This document shows positions 1-11,109 of a stretch of 64,000 bases of DNA, piece by piece (positions within the stretch are counted from its first letter, which is position 1; each line of letters opens with the position of its first letter). The stretch spans positions 5,243,398-5,307,397 of the forward strand of contig JAQFVV010000014.1 of the NCBI GenBank assembly GCA_028023455.1, written 5' to 3'. The notes under the pieces were generated by a model. That model saw nothing but the letters and a program-made list of their open reading frames with translations. It made no database searches and had not been told where the DNA came from. This DNA is from Epiperipatus broadwayi. Lineage: Eukaryota > Onychophora > Udeonychophora > Euonychophora > Peripatidae. The position numbers and the translations under genes are program-made.

Positions 1-63
1 AAATACATATACAAACTATATGACAGGAAGCACTACCTTGATTATTTGCTAATATTAAAATGC

Positions 64-1312
64 ATAAAGAACATCATCCACTCCAATTAGTGACTGACTT
101 CAGAGGTGCATATAATGAAAGATCCAAACATGCAGCATAATTACTAAAGAAAAAACTAGGTTTTGGACAATATATATTATAAAATTATCATGTGAATTTG
201 TGGATTGCATTTAAAATGTCACCATTTTCAAACAACATAGAATGGCATCTTTCAAAGTCACAGAACTTTACAATAAACCACAAACAATCAATTAAATGAA
301 GAGACAAATATGCATAGAAGGGAATTCACTATAGAGTTCTTGATGGGATAGATAATGTTGTGGCTACATATAGAGATAGTGTGTATGAAATGGTACAACC
401 ATGACCAATGGGCCTCTCTGTGAACACAATTATATGTAATCAGACTTTGGTTTATAAAGAAACTAACATATTTGTCTTCTCTATATTAAACATGCACAAA
501 AATTGTATACACATGCACTATGTTGACAATGTCTTTATGTGCATACTGCAAGACATCATCAATATATGTTCTATGAATTGAACATAAATTCAGGCTTGAC
601 TAGGCCCATTAAACTAGAGGAAGATAGTCAAATTCAATATCTTGATTTAAAACTAATGTGGATTCATAATTTACTGAAATACAAAATGACTATTAAATCC
701 CCTCATATCAGAGAATGTATAGATGTGAAATCACAAGAGCCCATCCTACACTGCAATAATTATTTATGTCAGTTTGAATCTGATAAAATTAAGAAGATAG
801 TCATATGATGCTGATTTGACAAAAGCAGGATGCAATAGAACACACATACACCTATATATACATTCAAAATAAAAATAGCAAATAAAACCATCAATTGTAC
901 AAATAATAATAAAAACTGTATTACTATATCACACTCACTATATATGGATAACAAAATAGTACAAATTTGTTTAGGCAGATTTTATGTGGGATTTAGAATG
1001 ACCATTAATTTAAATAACCTCCTTAAATGAAGAATGAAATACAAACATTGAATTGACCCAACATGGTTTATGCTGCAGGGTGCAGCTAAAAGGACTGCCC
1101 ATATATATTCTATGGTTAGACAAAGGCAAATCTTAAAACAAGAATGATGCTGCATTGTCTATCATGAAAGTGAATATGGTCATAGTTTTGATCCAAGTCA
1201 TGTTAAAATAATGTGCAAAGAAAGAAATGATCGAACAAATACTAATCAAATCAACAAAACAATGGGTTATTTCAACAGAATAACCAGGAATATGATATGA
1301 AAGCATTAAAAG
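64..1312 (+). pseudogene. Decayed Penelope-like element: reverse transcriptase plus GIY-YIG remnant
   Basis: Several plus-strand frames, broken by stops and shifts, read in order like the end of a Penelope-like retroelement protein. Around 380-420 there is a PMG-type reverse transcriptase motif. Around 517-536 follows a YVDN stretch in the place of the catalytic YxDD, so the second aspartate is lost. At 539-808 an open 89-codon piece contains 'IQYLDLKLM', like the conserved FLDv segment of this family. Further on, 'GRFYVGF' (about 975) and 'HESEYGHSFDP' (about 1165) resemble the GIY-YIG endonuclease domain that sits at the C-terminus of these elements. The order of domains is the main evidence. 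At least four frame breaks make it inactive. The family is inferred from motifs only. Confidence 0.55.
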
Positions 1313-2170
1313 TATACTTGGTGATAATAATCCAATTAAACATATTTAAACTTTGATTTAGTATTTCTTTTTATAGTAGTATTAATAACTATGACTGAGT
1401 ATCAATATATATATATATATAATATATTTATATATTGAAATAAGACATTAATTTTTCATGTTTTTCATATCAATTTTGGTATGGTGTAATTAAGTATGAC
1501 TATAAATTTAAAAGAGATTAATTTAATCTTGTCATTATAAACCATTTATATTGGGGGGTGGAAAATAACAAATAAGGTTTAAGTCATTATCCAAGAATCT
1601 AAAATTTGGAATACATTTTGGGGTATATTTGAAAGGTTTTTAAATTACCTGTAAGACAATAAAATAATAAACATACTAGGAGTCTCTAAATGAGAAGACA
1701 GGTAATTGAGAATTCAGTAAGTAGAAAAGACAGTGACAATCAGATGCAATGAGTTGGTCAGTAAGTCATCAAGCAATCTGTTGTGTAATATTAAAAGTAC
1801 AGAGTCTAGCCAGAAAGTAAAAGCAGAGAAAAGCAACTGATTTAATTTGTCATCTGATAGTTGAAACTTGTGAAGAATGAGTGGCTAAACAATCTAAAGA
1901 TTAATTGTTAAGTGTCTTTTTCAGAATTCTTTCAACTACTTTGGATATTACATTGTGTCCTTCACCTTGCATGGCATATTGAAAATTGGAAAGTTTATTT
2001 AATATTTCTATAGAAAATCATCAAAAATTGACTTACAAATCCAGATTTCTATGCACTGCTAATAGTAGCTTTATACATCATACCTTCCGTAAAAATTGGA
2101 AATTTATTAATAATTGTATAATAATAGATACATAAACTTACTTTAAATGAACAAATATATCTGTATGTGC
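1313..2170. other. A+T-rich spacer, no gene seen
   Basis: Low-complexity A+T-rich sequence with a short TA run near 1405-1425. I see no open frame with domain-like composition. Confidence 0.5.
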
Positions 2171-2177
2171 TGACACA

Positions 2178-2259
2178 CAGTTAAAGGTGAAGAAAATATC
2201 TTCGATAGCGCTAAGCCACCTTAATATTATAATTCTCATTTTAGCTTCACCTTTAACTG
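2178..2259. repeat. Short perfect hairpin, 15-bp arms
   Basis: The 15 bases at 2178-2192 (CAGTTAAAGGTGAAG) have their exact reverse complement at 2245-2259, separated by a 52-base spacer. It could be the end pair of a small inverted-repeat element or a chance dyad. No promoter or conserved RNA fold was recognised. Confidence 0.6.
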
Positions 2260-2718
2260 AGTATCAACGCATATAGATATATTAATAATTGTATGAAAAA
2301 ATTAACAAATAATTATCATAGAAAGAAATTGATTTTTATTGACTGTATAAGAAATAGTGCGTTCATATAACATTAAAAATTATCAAGACTCATATTCAGA
2401 TTTATCAAATATTCTGTTGCAAATCCCAAAGTATTTCATTGAATTGTACATTCTCTATAAATTACGACTTATTTAATTAACATATTATTACTATGTATAG
2501 TATTTATTAGATATTATATTTTGATAAAATCTACATCTGAGATTAAACAAAAGAAAAAAGAAAAGAAATATTCTTATAGTTAAATTGAAAACTTGTATAT
2601 ATAACTTCTTTTTCTTTTTTTTAGATTTTAAATTTATATCGTGAACAATTAAACATTCACAGTTACCGGAATTTATTTGTCTGAAGGTTTGTGGTGATGG
2701 TATATTATTAAATATGAT

Positions 2719-2908
2719 ATGTTGGACTATTTCCATCATCTATGAGTGAATGTTGAATGTATAGAAAATTTTAAACTTTATTTAAACTTTCCAAATACAA
2801 ATGTTGTGTTATTAGTAACAAGTTGTTTGTATTTGGAAAGTTTAAATAAAGTTTAAAATTTTCTATACATTCAACATTCACTCATAGATGATGGAAATAG
2901 TCCAACAT
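2719..2908. repeat. Hairpin with 83-bp near-perfect arms
   Basis: The left arm 2719-2801 and right arm 2826-2908 are reverse complements along essentially their whole length. The 24-base centre contains a further dyad (TGTTA...TAACA). The arms therefore form an almost uninterrupted stem of about 83 pairs. No transposase is present, so it could be a foldback miniature element, a small RNA precursor, or a recent palindromic duplication. The near identity of the arms suggests recent origin or correction between arms. Confidence 0.85.
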
Positions 2909-3489
2909 TCCGGAATTTATATTTTACTAAAACTTTGCTGAGTCACATAATATTGACATTACTTATATTTATTTTAAGTTGTTATATTTTGTAAAGTAAT
3001 AATTGTAAGAATGGGGCAATTTATACGTATATCAGAATGCATTATAATTGCCAATGGGTCATTTAAAACATTTGAAATTTTCACAAACAATATATTAAGC
3101 TTTATTTTTTTATGCCATGATTAGTATTTAGAGCATATAAATGTGATTGTTGCAGAGCTCGTAAATAACTTACTGTTTTTTTTTAGCTTTTTTTAATGTA
3201 ATACATTAAATATTGGTTTATCATTATTTAAGTAGCCAATTTTAATATTAAGTATTACTGTTATTATTTTATAAATAAAATATTATTTTTGTTAATTCTT
3301 AATCATTCTTTATTCTTTGCTCTATAATCTCAATTATTCATTATATTGCTGTATTTTCATGTTTCTCCAAATGAGAACAGATTGGGGTATAGTTGCTGGA
3401 AACTATATGTATGCCTTATATTGCTAATTAAGTTTATATAAAATATTGCTAACATGGAAAATATATTAAGTCAGTTATAAGCAAGTGCA

Positions 3490-3895
3490 ATAAATGGTGA
3501 TCATATGATGTTTATTGGCTTAAAACCAATCCTGCCTAATATGATAGTGGTGGTATTGTTATTAGAAAACCAAAGATACCAAAATGTGTAGGTATTGAAC
3601 TGAGTTCTGACCTACATGACTATATAAGTTATTAAGTAGAGATAAAAGGTAGCTGCTGGAGAGTTACATTAGATCCTAAGATCCAGGTGCAATGCTCTCA
3701 GATCCAAGGCTCCTCACTGATGAAGGCCACAAGCCAGAAACTAGTCTGGGGATATTGGATGAGTAGGCATTAGATGGGGATTTTACACAAGCCTTCTGGC
3801 ATCCATTGATTACTCTGGCTGCACCAAGTGGCAATACTATATGGAGAGTTTTGCCTGTTTAATAACAGTCATAAGCAAGCATAAAAAATGGTGAT
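3490..3895 (+). repeat. Dispersed/tandem repeat unit of about 390 bp, copy 1
   Basis: This segment shares long stretches with 35690-36075 and 36080-36450, for instance 'AGCCAGAAACTAGTCTGGGG' and a 'GGCATCCATTGATTACTCTG' block. Both ends carry the same phrase ATGGTGATCAT (about 3495 and 3890). That is what one unit of a tandem repeat with short flanking direct repeats would look like. It has no coding frame. Whether it is satellite-like or a SINE-type repeat is not settled. Confidence 0.8.
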
Positions 3896-4369
3896 CATGT
3901 GATAATAGTTTTAACTAAGTATAAGTCTTACTAAAGTGGAAGGCACAAACTGATTACTATTAGCTATAAATATATGTCATTACATATATCTATACTGTCA
4001 CATAATTGTCCATATTTTCTGGTAGTCTAACATCTATTATTCCATTTTATTACAATAAATAAAAAATAAAATAATCAACTGACTTTATTATTCTGGAGTT
4101 CATATGAAGTTTGACAATGAAAATGACAGAATTGGGTCATAATTAGAGTGACTATAGGTATTTGTATCCAAAACGGAAATATTTTTGAATTCAAAATGGC
4201 ATACTTTTAAAATACATTTTTATAACATGAAAATGGGTACAGCAGTTGTTTACTAATAGTATATTTTACATAAAGTAAACTAAAAATGATAATGATATAA
4301 AATAAAAAACAAAAAACTCATATAATATAGTATCTAACAAATAAAAAATGAAAACAATTTATTGATATT
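3896..4369. other. A+T-rich spacer
   Basis: No coding or repeat signal that I can support. Short A and TA runs only. Confidence 0.5.
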
Positions 4370-5400
4370 TTTCTGTTGGAATTTGTTTTAATAAGACCTC
4401 CTGATTCTTAAGATAGTTGTAAAATTTCAGATACCATATCAATTTTAATTTTTGTTGATATGATTAATCTTAAGGTTATAGTGATAATTTGTTTTTTTTT
4501 TCTGGAACCTATATTCTTATTAATTAGAAAAACTACTCTTTTCATTTATGTGTTTGATCTATGCATTTGTTCCTGGCAAACATAGTATATATTCAATAAT
4601 CTTTGTCATTTTTTGATGTTCTAAACTATTATTTACAGTTGCAGTTTTTTTATTCCACTCCTCTATTTTTCAATAGTAACTTATTCATTTATTAGAATAA
4701 ATTTGGAAATTAATTTTTCAGCATCATTTATATCCCAGAAATGATTTTTTCCCTATATATTTTATGGTTTCTTTTACTTCATTCCAACTTATTTTAGATT
4801 TTAATGAACACTATTTCATCAGTTTTAATTCTTTTTAATGACTAACCCATTGATTGAGATATTCACAACAAGTGTTAAAAAATTATGTATACATTTTTCA
4901 TGTCAATTTTTATATTATCATTGTCTGGTTTTTTTAATTTCTCTTTTTATTTCTGGCTAATAATTGATTTCTAGTATCAAATATTGTGGTCATAACTTCA
5001 ACCACAGAAACTTTGTAATCTTCCATTTTTTAAAACTGTTTCATGGAATAGGTGAGCCTGTGAATTTAGGAAGTGTAGCCATATCAGTGCACTTGGATTT
5101 TTAAAGAAATCTGTAATAATTTTAGGACATTTATTTTGACTTAGAAAATATGACTTGAGATCATTAAATAATTCTAACATTCTTCCAATTGCAGATTAAA
5201 GTGACAACCGTTGAATGTTGCTGTAATCAAAGATTTTTTTAAAATTCAACCTCAGCAAACTCACAAAATATCTTTAAAGTCTCAGTTCTCATTGTGTATA
5301 TATAAAAAAAATGAATATATTTTTATAATTATGCCCTCAATATCTATTGTCAGACAATCATTCTCAGTTGCATTGATTGGTTAGAAAGGTGACTTTATAC
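4370..5400 (-). pseudogene. hAT-superfamily transposase, C-terminal half, decayed
   Basis: Read on the minus strand from about 5400 down to 4370, broken frames match hAT-type transposases in order. First comes 'DYSNIQRLSL' (about 5235-5205), then 'LELFNDLKSYFLSQNKCP' (5177-5124) and 'ALIWLHF' (about 5090). Later 'LEWNEVKETIKYIGKK' appears near 4790, and 'EYILCLPGTNA' near 4600-4562. The last motif is the hallmark of the hAT C-terminal dimerisation region. hAT transposases cut and paste DNA in the nucleus. Many stops and shifts make this copy inactive. It resembles the host-gene-like hAT group common in animals, but the exact family was not determined. It lies on the same strand as the dynein-like gene, beyond its last visible exon. 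Confidence 0.7.
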
Positions 5401-6220
5401 TTTGTAAGCCAGTTTATAGAAGGCAACATGTCGTGCCATCTGCTAAAAACATTTTGAAAGTTTTGTAAAATGTAAGAAATTATGCAAAATTTTATTGCCT
5501 GTTAAAAAATTAGACAAATGCCTATGTTAATGTAATTTATCGGAACAATGGGACACACTATTTTAAAACAGGACAGTCCCATTCAAAATGGAACATTTAG
5601 TCAGTCACCTTAATCATGGTCCCTGCATTTTGAGCTTCAGAGTATACCAAACTATGCAGGACAATAGTCCATATGAGGATGAAGATGTCTCCAAAAGAAA
5701 TATCACATAAATGATTAGAGCAATTGTCAATTAATGAAAGTTTGGACATTTTTCAGTTCTTAAAATAGCTAAAAATGCACCCCAATTAATATTTGATGGT
5801 TATCTGAATTATTTATGAGGTAAATACATGAATAAAATCATATGCCTAAATGTAAGCTGCCGGTATAATTACAGCAAGTAAATGTATTAATCATTTTTCC
5901 ATAAATCCCACCTGGATTTGTTTTGTGCTGGCTACATATAAGACAAATTCTAAACTTATTTTGTAACTTGGAAAAAATGTTATTTTACTTATCTTAGATT
6001 TGAATTCCTGATTATGGTCAAACTAGGTGGAGGTACTAATTACTTCATAATGACATTCAGCACATAGATGTATATTAATAAAAATAAATAAACAAAAAAA
6101 ATATTATTCACAATAGCACAGAAACTTATGTTTCATTAGATTTTTTACCAAAAAAAATAGCATAAATATTAAAAACATACAAGCTAAAGGATGATGTAAG
6201 TATGAGAAAATGTTATTTAC
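5401..6220. other. Spacer, possible 5' remnants of the hAT copy
   Basis: Minus-strand frames near 5400-5600 may continue the hAT-like copy, but the similarity is too weak to assign. The rest is A+T-rich without recognised features. Confidence 0.35.
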
Positions 6221-6445
6221 CTGATCCATAATTTGTTCTAACATTACAAGGGTGTGCCTATTAAGAACATGAATCTCAAGTTTTGATGGCATACCTTCAT
6301 TAGCTTCATCTATAGTTTTAAAAGTTGGAATAGGTTCTGGAGTTATGCGGAGAAAATAAACAACATTTCTTCCAATAAGTGTTTCAGGCACTTCTTTGTA
6401 ACACATAAACAATTCATGAGTAATTACCTTTTCTTCAATAATTTT
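6221..6445 (-). CDS. Exon of axonemal dynein heavy chain-like gene (third visible exon)
   Basis: This is a 75-codon open exon in phase 0 at both ends. It begins after a T-rich acceptor ending TTTAG (minus strand) and ends CAG|GTAAAT. The product contains 'NVVYFLRITPEPIP', then an acidic linker, then 'LEIHVLNRHTLVMLEQIM'. This matches the pattern seen near the N-terminus of axonemal dynein heavy chains: a YF[L/I]R segment, then a [F/L]E.G.L...L.ML..I segment before the tail domain. Such proteins are motor subunits of ciliary and flagellar dynein arms. The exon joins in frame to 21919-22032. The next exon, expected to continue into the DHC_N1 tail, was not found in 1-6220. The exact paralogue is uncertain. 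Confidence 0.7.
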
Positions 6446-6745
6446 CTAAACATAAAAAAAACACAATAAGTGTATGTATATTGTAATGGTAGCACCCTAT
6501 TAAACAATTGGTAATGAATTCAGTTAACAATAAAATAAAAAAAATACAATATTAGGCAAATTAAATTTTTATCTATGGGCATTTAAAGAAGGAAACCATG
6601 TACATAATGGAATAACTATATCCAAACTATTTTTAATTGACAACTGGATAATAGTCCCTAGCAATGATTGAATTTCATATGCATAAAAACAAGTTTCTAT
6701 ACACCTTCACTTACATTTCCTGATTGTTATCCCTTTCCACTTAAT

Positions 6746-7884
6746 TGCAACCAGGATATATGGCCTCAGCAGCATATCATTGGTAATTATCAGGCAAACA
6801 ACGGGGCTTGTTATAGCACCACAAGATTTCTATAACCTCGAAATCTTCACAACGGCCACAGCAACAACCATCAAAGTACTAAGTATGTTAATACATAAGA
6901 ATCATAATTTTAATGAGTGACATCCATATAAAAATAATATTTAGAGAGTGATAAGAGACCACAATGATAAAATATGATATCAAGTTCCTTAAGCATCTAG
7001 TGAACAGCTTATATAGTCCACTCATTACATTATGAATCTGGGTACCCTCCCTAAACTATTGTGTCATCCAATTTTTAATTTTTAATGGATTTAGACAATG
7101 CACATAACTTTTTTTACATTTTTCTATTATTATCACCTATTACATCTTTAAAGAATTTTATCTTTAATTTGTATCCTAGGTTAACTCAGATCATTTTAAC
7201 TGATATACATCAATTTAAAATTTGAATTCAAAGACAGCTTTTTCTTACAAAGGCTTGAAAACAAAATGTACTGATCCAACAAATAAATCAGGTTTTTCTC
7301 TGCAAGTATTGTGTCCGATTTCTTCAAACTCTTTTGTTTGTAAAAATAAAAATACAAAGCAGAGTGACCATTAATACATTAATGCATTTTAACATTTGTT
7401 AAGACACTGGCCACCTGAGTTTGCTTAATGCATTAGCAGAGAAAATAACTGATAAAACTTAAAAATAAAAATATAGAAACACTAGAACATTTACAGTTAT
7501 TTTTAATCATTTTCTTTTTCTTTTTTTTCTTTATAATATGTTCCAACATGTAACAAAATTTAAGAATAAAATTACAAATGTGAGACATTTGTGTTTATAT
7601 AAAAAGGAATATAAAGAAAAAATATTACACGCATATATAATACAATCATATGCATAAAATTACAGATTTTAGCTATAATATTTAGCTTTCTCTGAGAGTG
7701 TGGGTAAGAAATATATACACAGACCAATACCATCCATTTTATAGTACATTTATAGTCCATACCTGTTTAATTATTGTGAATATACAATGATACATAACCT
7801 AAACTAATACTTTTATTATGTAAATGAACTGTAGCTTTGACTACAGCCACCTTGTGTGTAGCCACTCAAATAGTGCCCAATACA
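6746..7884. repeat. 1.14-kb direct repeat, left copy (possible LTR)
   Basis: This segment aligns along its length with 18183-19327 in the same orientation. Lengths are 1139 and 1145 bp, with scattered substitutions and small indels. Both copies start TG and end CA on the plus strand, as LTRs do. AATTG occurs at both outer edges, but also at the inner edge of the right copy, so it is not proof of a target-site duplication. The copies enclose a Ty3/Gypsy element and an RTE LINE. Against LTR status for that Gypsy copy, a separate primer-site-like boundary lies at about 13355-13364, and no primer site is seen next to 18183. Short similarity may also extend left of 6746, so the left boundary is approximate. 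Confidence 0.6.
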
Positions 7885-7967
7885 ATAACCCCCTCCCAAC
7901 TGTGATTAACCATTTAATGTCTTCACTAATAGGCTACATTTCACTGACATACACAGATGTTTAAATT
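7885..7967. other. Short segment between direct repeat and Gypsy 3' end
   Basis: 83 bases containing a second purine-rich minus-strand run (GGGAGGGGG at about 7890-7898) near the end of the 1.14-kb repeat. It could be a polypurine tract for that repeat or leftover LTR sequence. Confidence 0.3.
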
Positions 7968-7980
7968 CCCCCCCCCTTCT
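7968..7980 (-). other. Candidate polypurine tract
   Basis: Minus-strand AGAAGGGGGGGGG lies about 35 bases beyond the integrase C-terminal frame, where a Gypsy element primes plus-strand DNA synthesis. Position and composition are the only evidence. Confidence 0.5.
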
Positions 7981-8014
7981 TACTTATTAGAGTGTTTTTT
8001 TTACAATGTGGGTT

Positions 8015-8242
8015 TCAGTGATCGAGCATTATAAGTGCCTTTGATCCCTTGCTTTGTCTTAAGCCAAATGTGTTATTCCCATGATATTCTACAATTATAA
8101 AGGGACCCTCATAGAGGTTGCAGAATTTCTTAAACTGTAATTTTTCCAGAATACTCACATAGGGTGTTCTGACCATCACTTTGTCTCCAATCTTGAACTG
8201 GTGTTTTGAATTACTTTTCCAGTTCTTCCTCATGTGACTCAT
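8015..8242 (-). pseudogene. Gypsy integrase C-terminal segment
   Basis: A 75-codon open piece reading 'FKIGDKVMVRTPYVS', then 'FCNLYEGPFIIVEYHGNNTF'. This fits the integrase C-terminal GPY/F-type module (here LYEGPFIIVE), in which a basic, hydrophobic strand pair follows a G-D-x-V start. In active elements it helps bind DNA and choose the insertion site. It is the last coding segment of the minus-strand Gypsy copy, just before the purine tract. No chromodomain follows within the open frame. Confidence 0.7.
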
Positions 8243-9015
8243 CTACATTCAGGTGAGTCTCACTTTTATCTGATTCCATATCAACCAGATTTTGGGCACT
8301 TCTAGAGAAATCCACTGAAAACAGCAATGGAGCTGGCTTCCTGAAATGCAGCCATGTTGGAGAAAATCATGTGAATTCATTTATGAACCAGTTGATATAA
8401 TTAAGCATCTGATGCAACTGTTTGACTCACCCCCTATGGTTTTTTGGCAGGTAAGTTCAGAATAGTCTTCCCAGCTCCCATATGACTCATTCACAAGGGT
8501 TGGACTATGGATTATGAATAGATGTGAGTACATGTTTAATCCCCCAACTGGTGACCCATCAATTCCATTCTTCTGATATAAAAAGGTCATGTGGTTGGAT
8601 AGAAGGGCTTCTGGCTCCCAACCTGCAGAAAATTCAAGAAGCCCAACACCTTGATGCTTTCTTGAGTAGTAGTCTAGAACAGGGGATAAGCTGCCATGAA
8701 CTTTGAAAAGCGATCATAGATTACTACCAGGTATCTTTTTCAATGGAAGGGTGGCAGTGAACCATAGAAATCTGGCCATTATTTTCTTTGGGTTTTTAGG
8801 TATAGTCAATTTCATAGGACTTACATGTTTTTGTTCAGAGGCTTGGCTCATTGGCAGATCTCACATTTGTTTATCATGGAAATTATGTCATATTGCATTC
8901 CTATCCAATAAAACCAGCACTTTTCATTGCTGGCATTCTTCACCTTATATCTTTGCACTATCTTTTCTAAAATTGGGTCACCCCTCAGGTAATTACCCTA
9001 ACAGTGCATTATAAT
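8243..9015 (-). pseudogene. Gypsy integrase zinc-finger and core, heavily decayed
   Basis: Minus-strand frames are broken by many stops. Near 8950-8870 an 'IISMINKCEICQ' string carries the CxxC half of the integrase HHCC zinc finger. Downstream, 'WFTATLPLKK' and 'VHGSLSPVLDYY' pieces sit where the catalytic core should be, but I cannot place the DDE triad with confidence. The position between RNase H and the C-terminal module supports the assignment. Confidence 0.55.
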
Positions 9016-9549
9016 TCAATTCAACCCAATATTATCCTGCTGTTTCTGGGACACTTGAGACAATTCCTTTTCTATGGATTCATCAATACCCAAAGCCATG
9101 TTCATCATATATACATGGTCTAAACCCAAGTGCTGATGTTGGCCCAGAACCAGATGTTGACTAAGAATGTCAGCAACCATGTTTTGCTCCCTTGGAGTAA
9201 TGAACCACATAATTAAATTCCTGAAGAAACAGGTTTCATTGGCCCAATCAGCTGTTGGAAGATAACTATGGTTCAGAAACTTTAAACTGTGGTCTGTGAT
9301 CACCACCACTTCTGAACCCAGTAACATAGGATGGAACTTCTGAAAAGACCACACAATTGTGAGGGCTTCTCTTTCTATGGTATAGTTAATTTCCATACCC
9401 TTTAACAAGCAGCTTATAAAATACAATACCTCTATCTGATCATCGAGCTGGATTTGGGATAGTGTAACCACCAATTCATACCCACTGCTGTCTGTCTTGA
9501 GCAAAAATGGCTTGCTAATGTCCAAGTATACCAGAACAATCTGCTTCAT
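9016..9549 (-). pseudogene. Gypsy RNase H domain, 177 codons open
   Basis: The frame reads 'PFLLKTDSSGYELVVTLSQ' (the first catalytic Asp context, D-[A/S]-S), then 'NYTIEREALTIVWSFQKF' (the catalytic Glu in the Y...E.EALA.V pattern). 'VVITDHSLKFLN' follows (catalytic Asp in TDH..L..L), and 'TPREQNMVADILSQH' (the N..AD.LSR pattern) closes the module. All four landmarks of Ty3/Gypsy RNase H are visible. This enzyme removes RNA from the RNA-DNA hybrid during reverse transcription. It is the longest open part of this element. In an intact element the frame would be part of a larger Pol polyprotein. Confidence 0.85.
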
Positions 9550-9569
9550 GAAACTCCTTTAAAAATCTA

Positions 9570-10520
9570 AAGACTTACTCCTGATCAATGGTCCAACTCC
9601 TTCAGGTTTCCTTTCTGGGCAATTTTAGTAAGGGCTCCATCTGGTCAGCAAATTTCTCACCAAGTCTGTTGTAAAGGTTACAGAGTCCTAAGGAGAATCA
9701 AATCTGTCTCTTTGTTTGAAGTACAGGTAAATCAGTGATGGTCTTTATTTTGCTTGGATGGGGTTTAATTCCCATTTGTCCCACCAAGTGATCCAGGAAT
9801 TCACTGTCCAAGACTAATATTTAAATTTATTTTGATTTTTTTGGCTTATACTTTTCAAAGAACAACTCCAACTGCTGAAAGTCTTCTTCCATGGATGTAG
9901 ATGGCTTCACCATATCATCTACATACATGGTTACAATTTTCTTGACTCACATGGACAAGACTTGGTCCAGGTATTGCAGTAAGCCTGCTCCACTGTTGAC
10001 GAGACCAAAGGGCATCCGATAAAATTGATCAGAATATGCCCATACCTAAAAGCCATATAATGGTGGTCTGTTGGATAGAGCTCAGTTTGCCAGTAACTAG
10101 CAGTCATAAAATTGATCGGAATACCCCCATATCTAAAAGCCATATAATGGTGGTCTGTTGGATAGAGCTCAGTTTGCCAGTAACTAGCAGTCAAATCGAA
10201 TGTAGAAAAAACTTTTTCCCTTTAAACTTCATTAGTAACTTCTGAATAGGAGGAGAAATGATACAATTAGGTATTGTTGCCTTATTAAAGTTGTTGGGCA
10301 TACAAACATAATCTTATGGACTCATTCTTTTTTTTGTTACAATAATGAGGGATTTGCAGTAGGGGGAAGAGTATTTAATGGTAATGTTCCATTCCAATAT
10401 CTGATTTAGCTGCTCCTCTATCTCTTCTTTGAACTGTAGGAGTATTAGATAGGACAACACTTAAAAAAAGTTCCCTTGCTTCAGTTGAAACTTAAATTTT
10501 TCACAACCATCAACAAAGGA
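9570..10520 (-). pseudogene. Gypsy reverse transcriptase, decayed, YVDD retained, with internal duplication
   Basis: The catalytic YVDD box is at 9914-9925 (minus), in the context 'TMYVDDMVKPS'. Upstream, the 'LTASYWQTEL...HHYMAFRYG' segment (fingers/palm motif before the active site) is present twice because of an 87-bp in-frame tandem duplication (10021-10107 and 10108-10193). 'CPLVSS' follows at about 10010, in the place of the usual PFGL.S. The enzyme would copy the element RNA into DNA in the particle. Stops elsewhere show the copy is dead. The duplication adds 29 residues to a conserved core and would disrupt the fold. Confidence 0.8.
10021..10193. repeat. 87-bp tandem duplication inside Gypsy RT
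   Basis: Two head-to-tail copies start AAAATTGATC[A/G]GAATA and end GCAGTCA. They differ at only a few positions, so the duplication is younger than the insertion. The period is a multiple of three. Confidence 0.9.
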
Positions 10521-10859
10521 TAAATTTGCCTTATTTTCCTTTTTTCTATCATATTTGTTGATTGACTGGTTCTTGCACATGTCTCCACTGAAAGATATAA
10601 GTGAGAAGACTGGAATTGAACTTTGTGGTCATTGCATACAACCAGTCATTTTTCATAATCTAAGATACACTTATTCCTATGAAGGAAATCTGAACCTAAT
10701 ACAACCTTGTGGTTCAGTTTGTTGATCATCAAAAAACACTAAGGGAGGTTATGCTACCATTTATATCCAGCTGTAACCAGATTTATCTCAGTGGAAGCTT
10801 CACCTCTTGATTTTTTGCCATGATCTCTTGGATGACCTTTAAGGTCAGGGTCTCTATCA

Positions 10860-10990
10860 GGGTTTTTTTTACTAGAACCTGCTGGTATAGCTCCTTCCAT
10901 ATTACCAAGATTTGGCTCCCAGAGTCCAAAAGGGCAGCAACCTCAATTCCTTCTAGCCTCATTTTTATCTTAGGGCAGCTCTATGGGGCA
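10860..10990 (-). pseudogene. Gypsy aspartic protease active-site region
   Basis: A minus-strand frame reads 'EVAALLDSGSQI' at about 10945-10905. This matches the D-[ST]-G catalytic triplet with the preceding hydrophobic strand typical of retroelement proteases. It lies between gag-like and reverse transcriptase segments, as expected. The rest of the fold is not clear because of frame breaks. Confidence 0.65.
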
Positions 10991-11109
10991 TACTCTAGTA
11001 ATCTATCTCTCATGAGCATGCCAACTTTAGCATTCTTCCCTATCTCTTTCCTATTGTATCCCTGAACACTTAGGGTATCCATAAATGGAGAACAACTTAC
11101 CAGGGCTCC

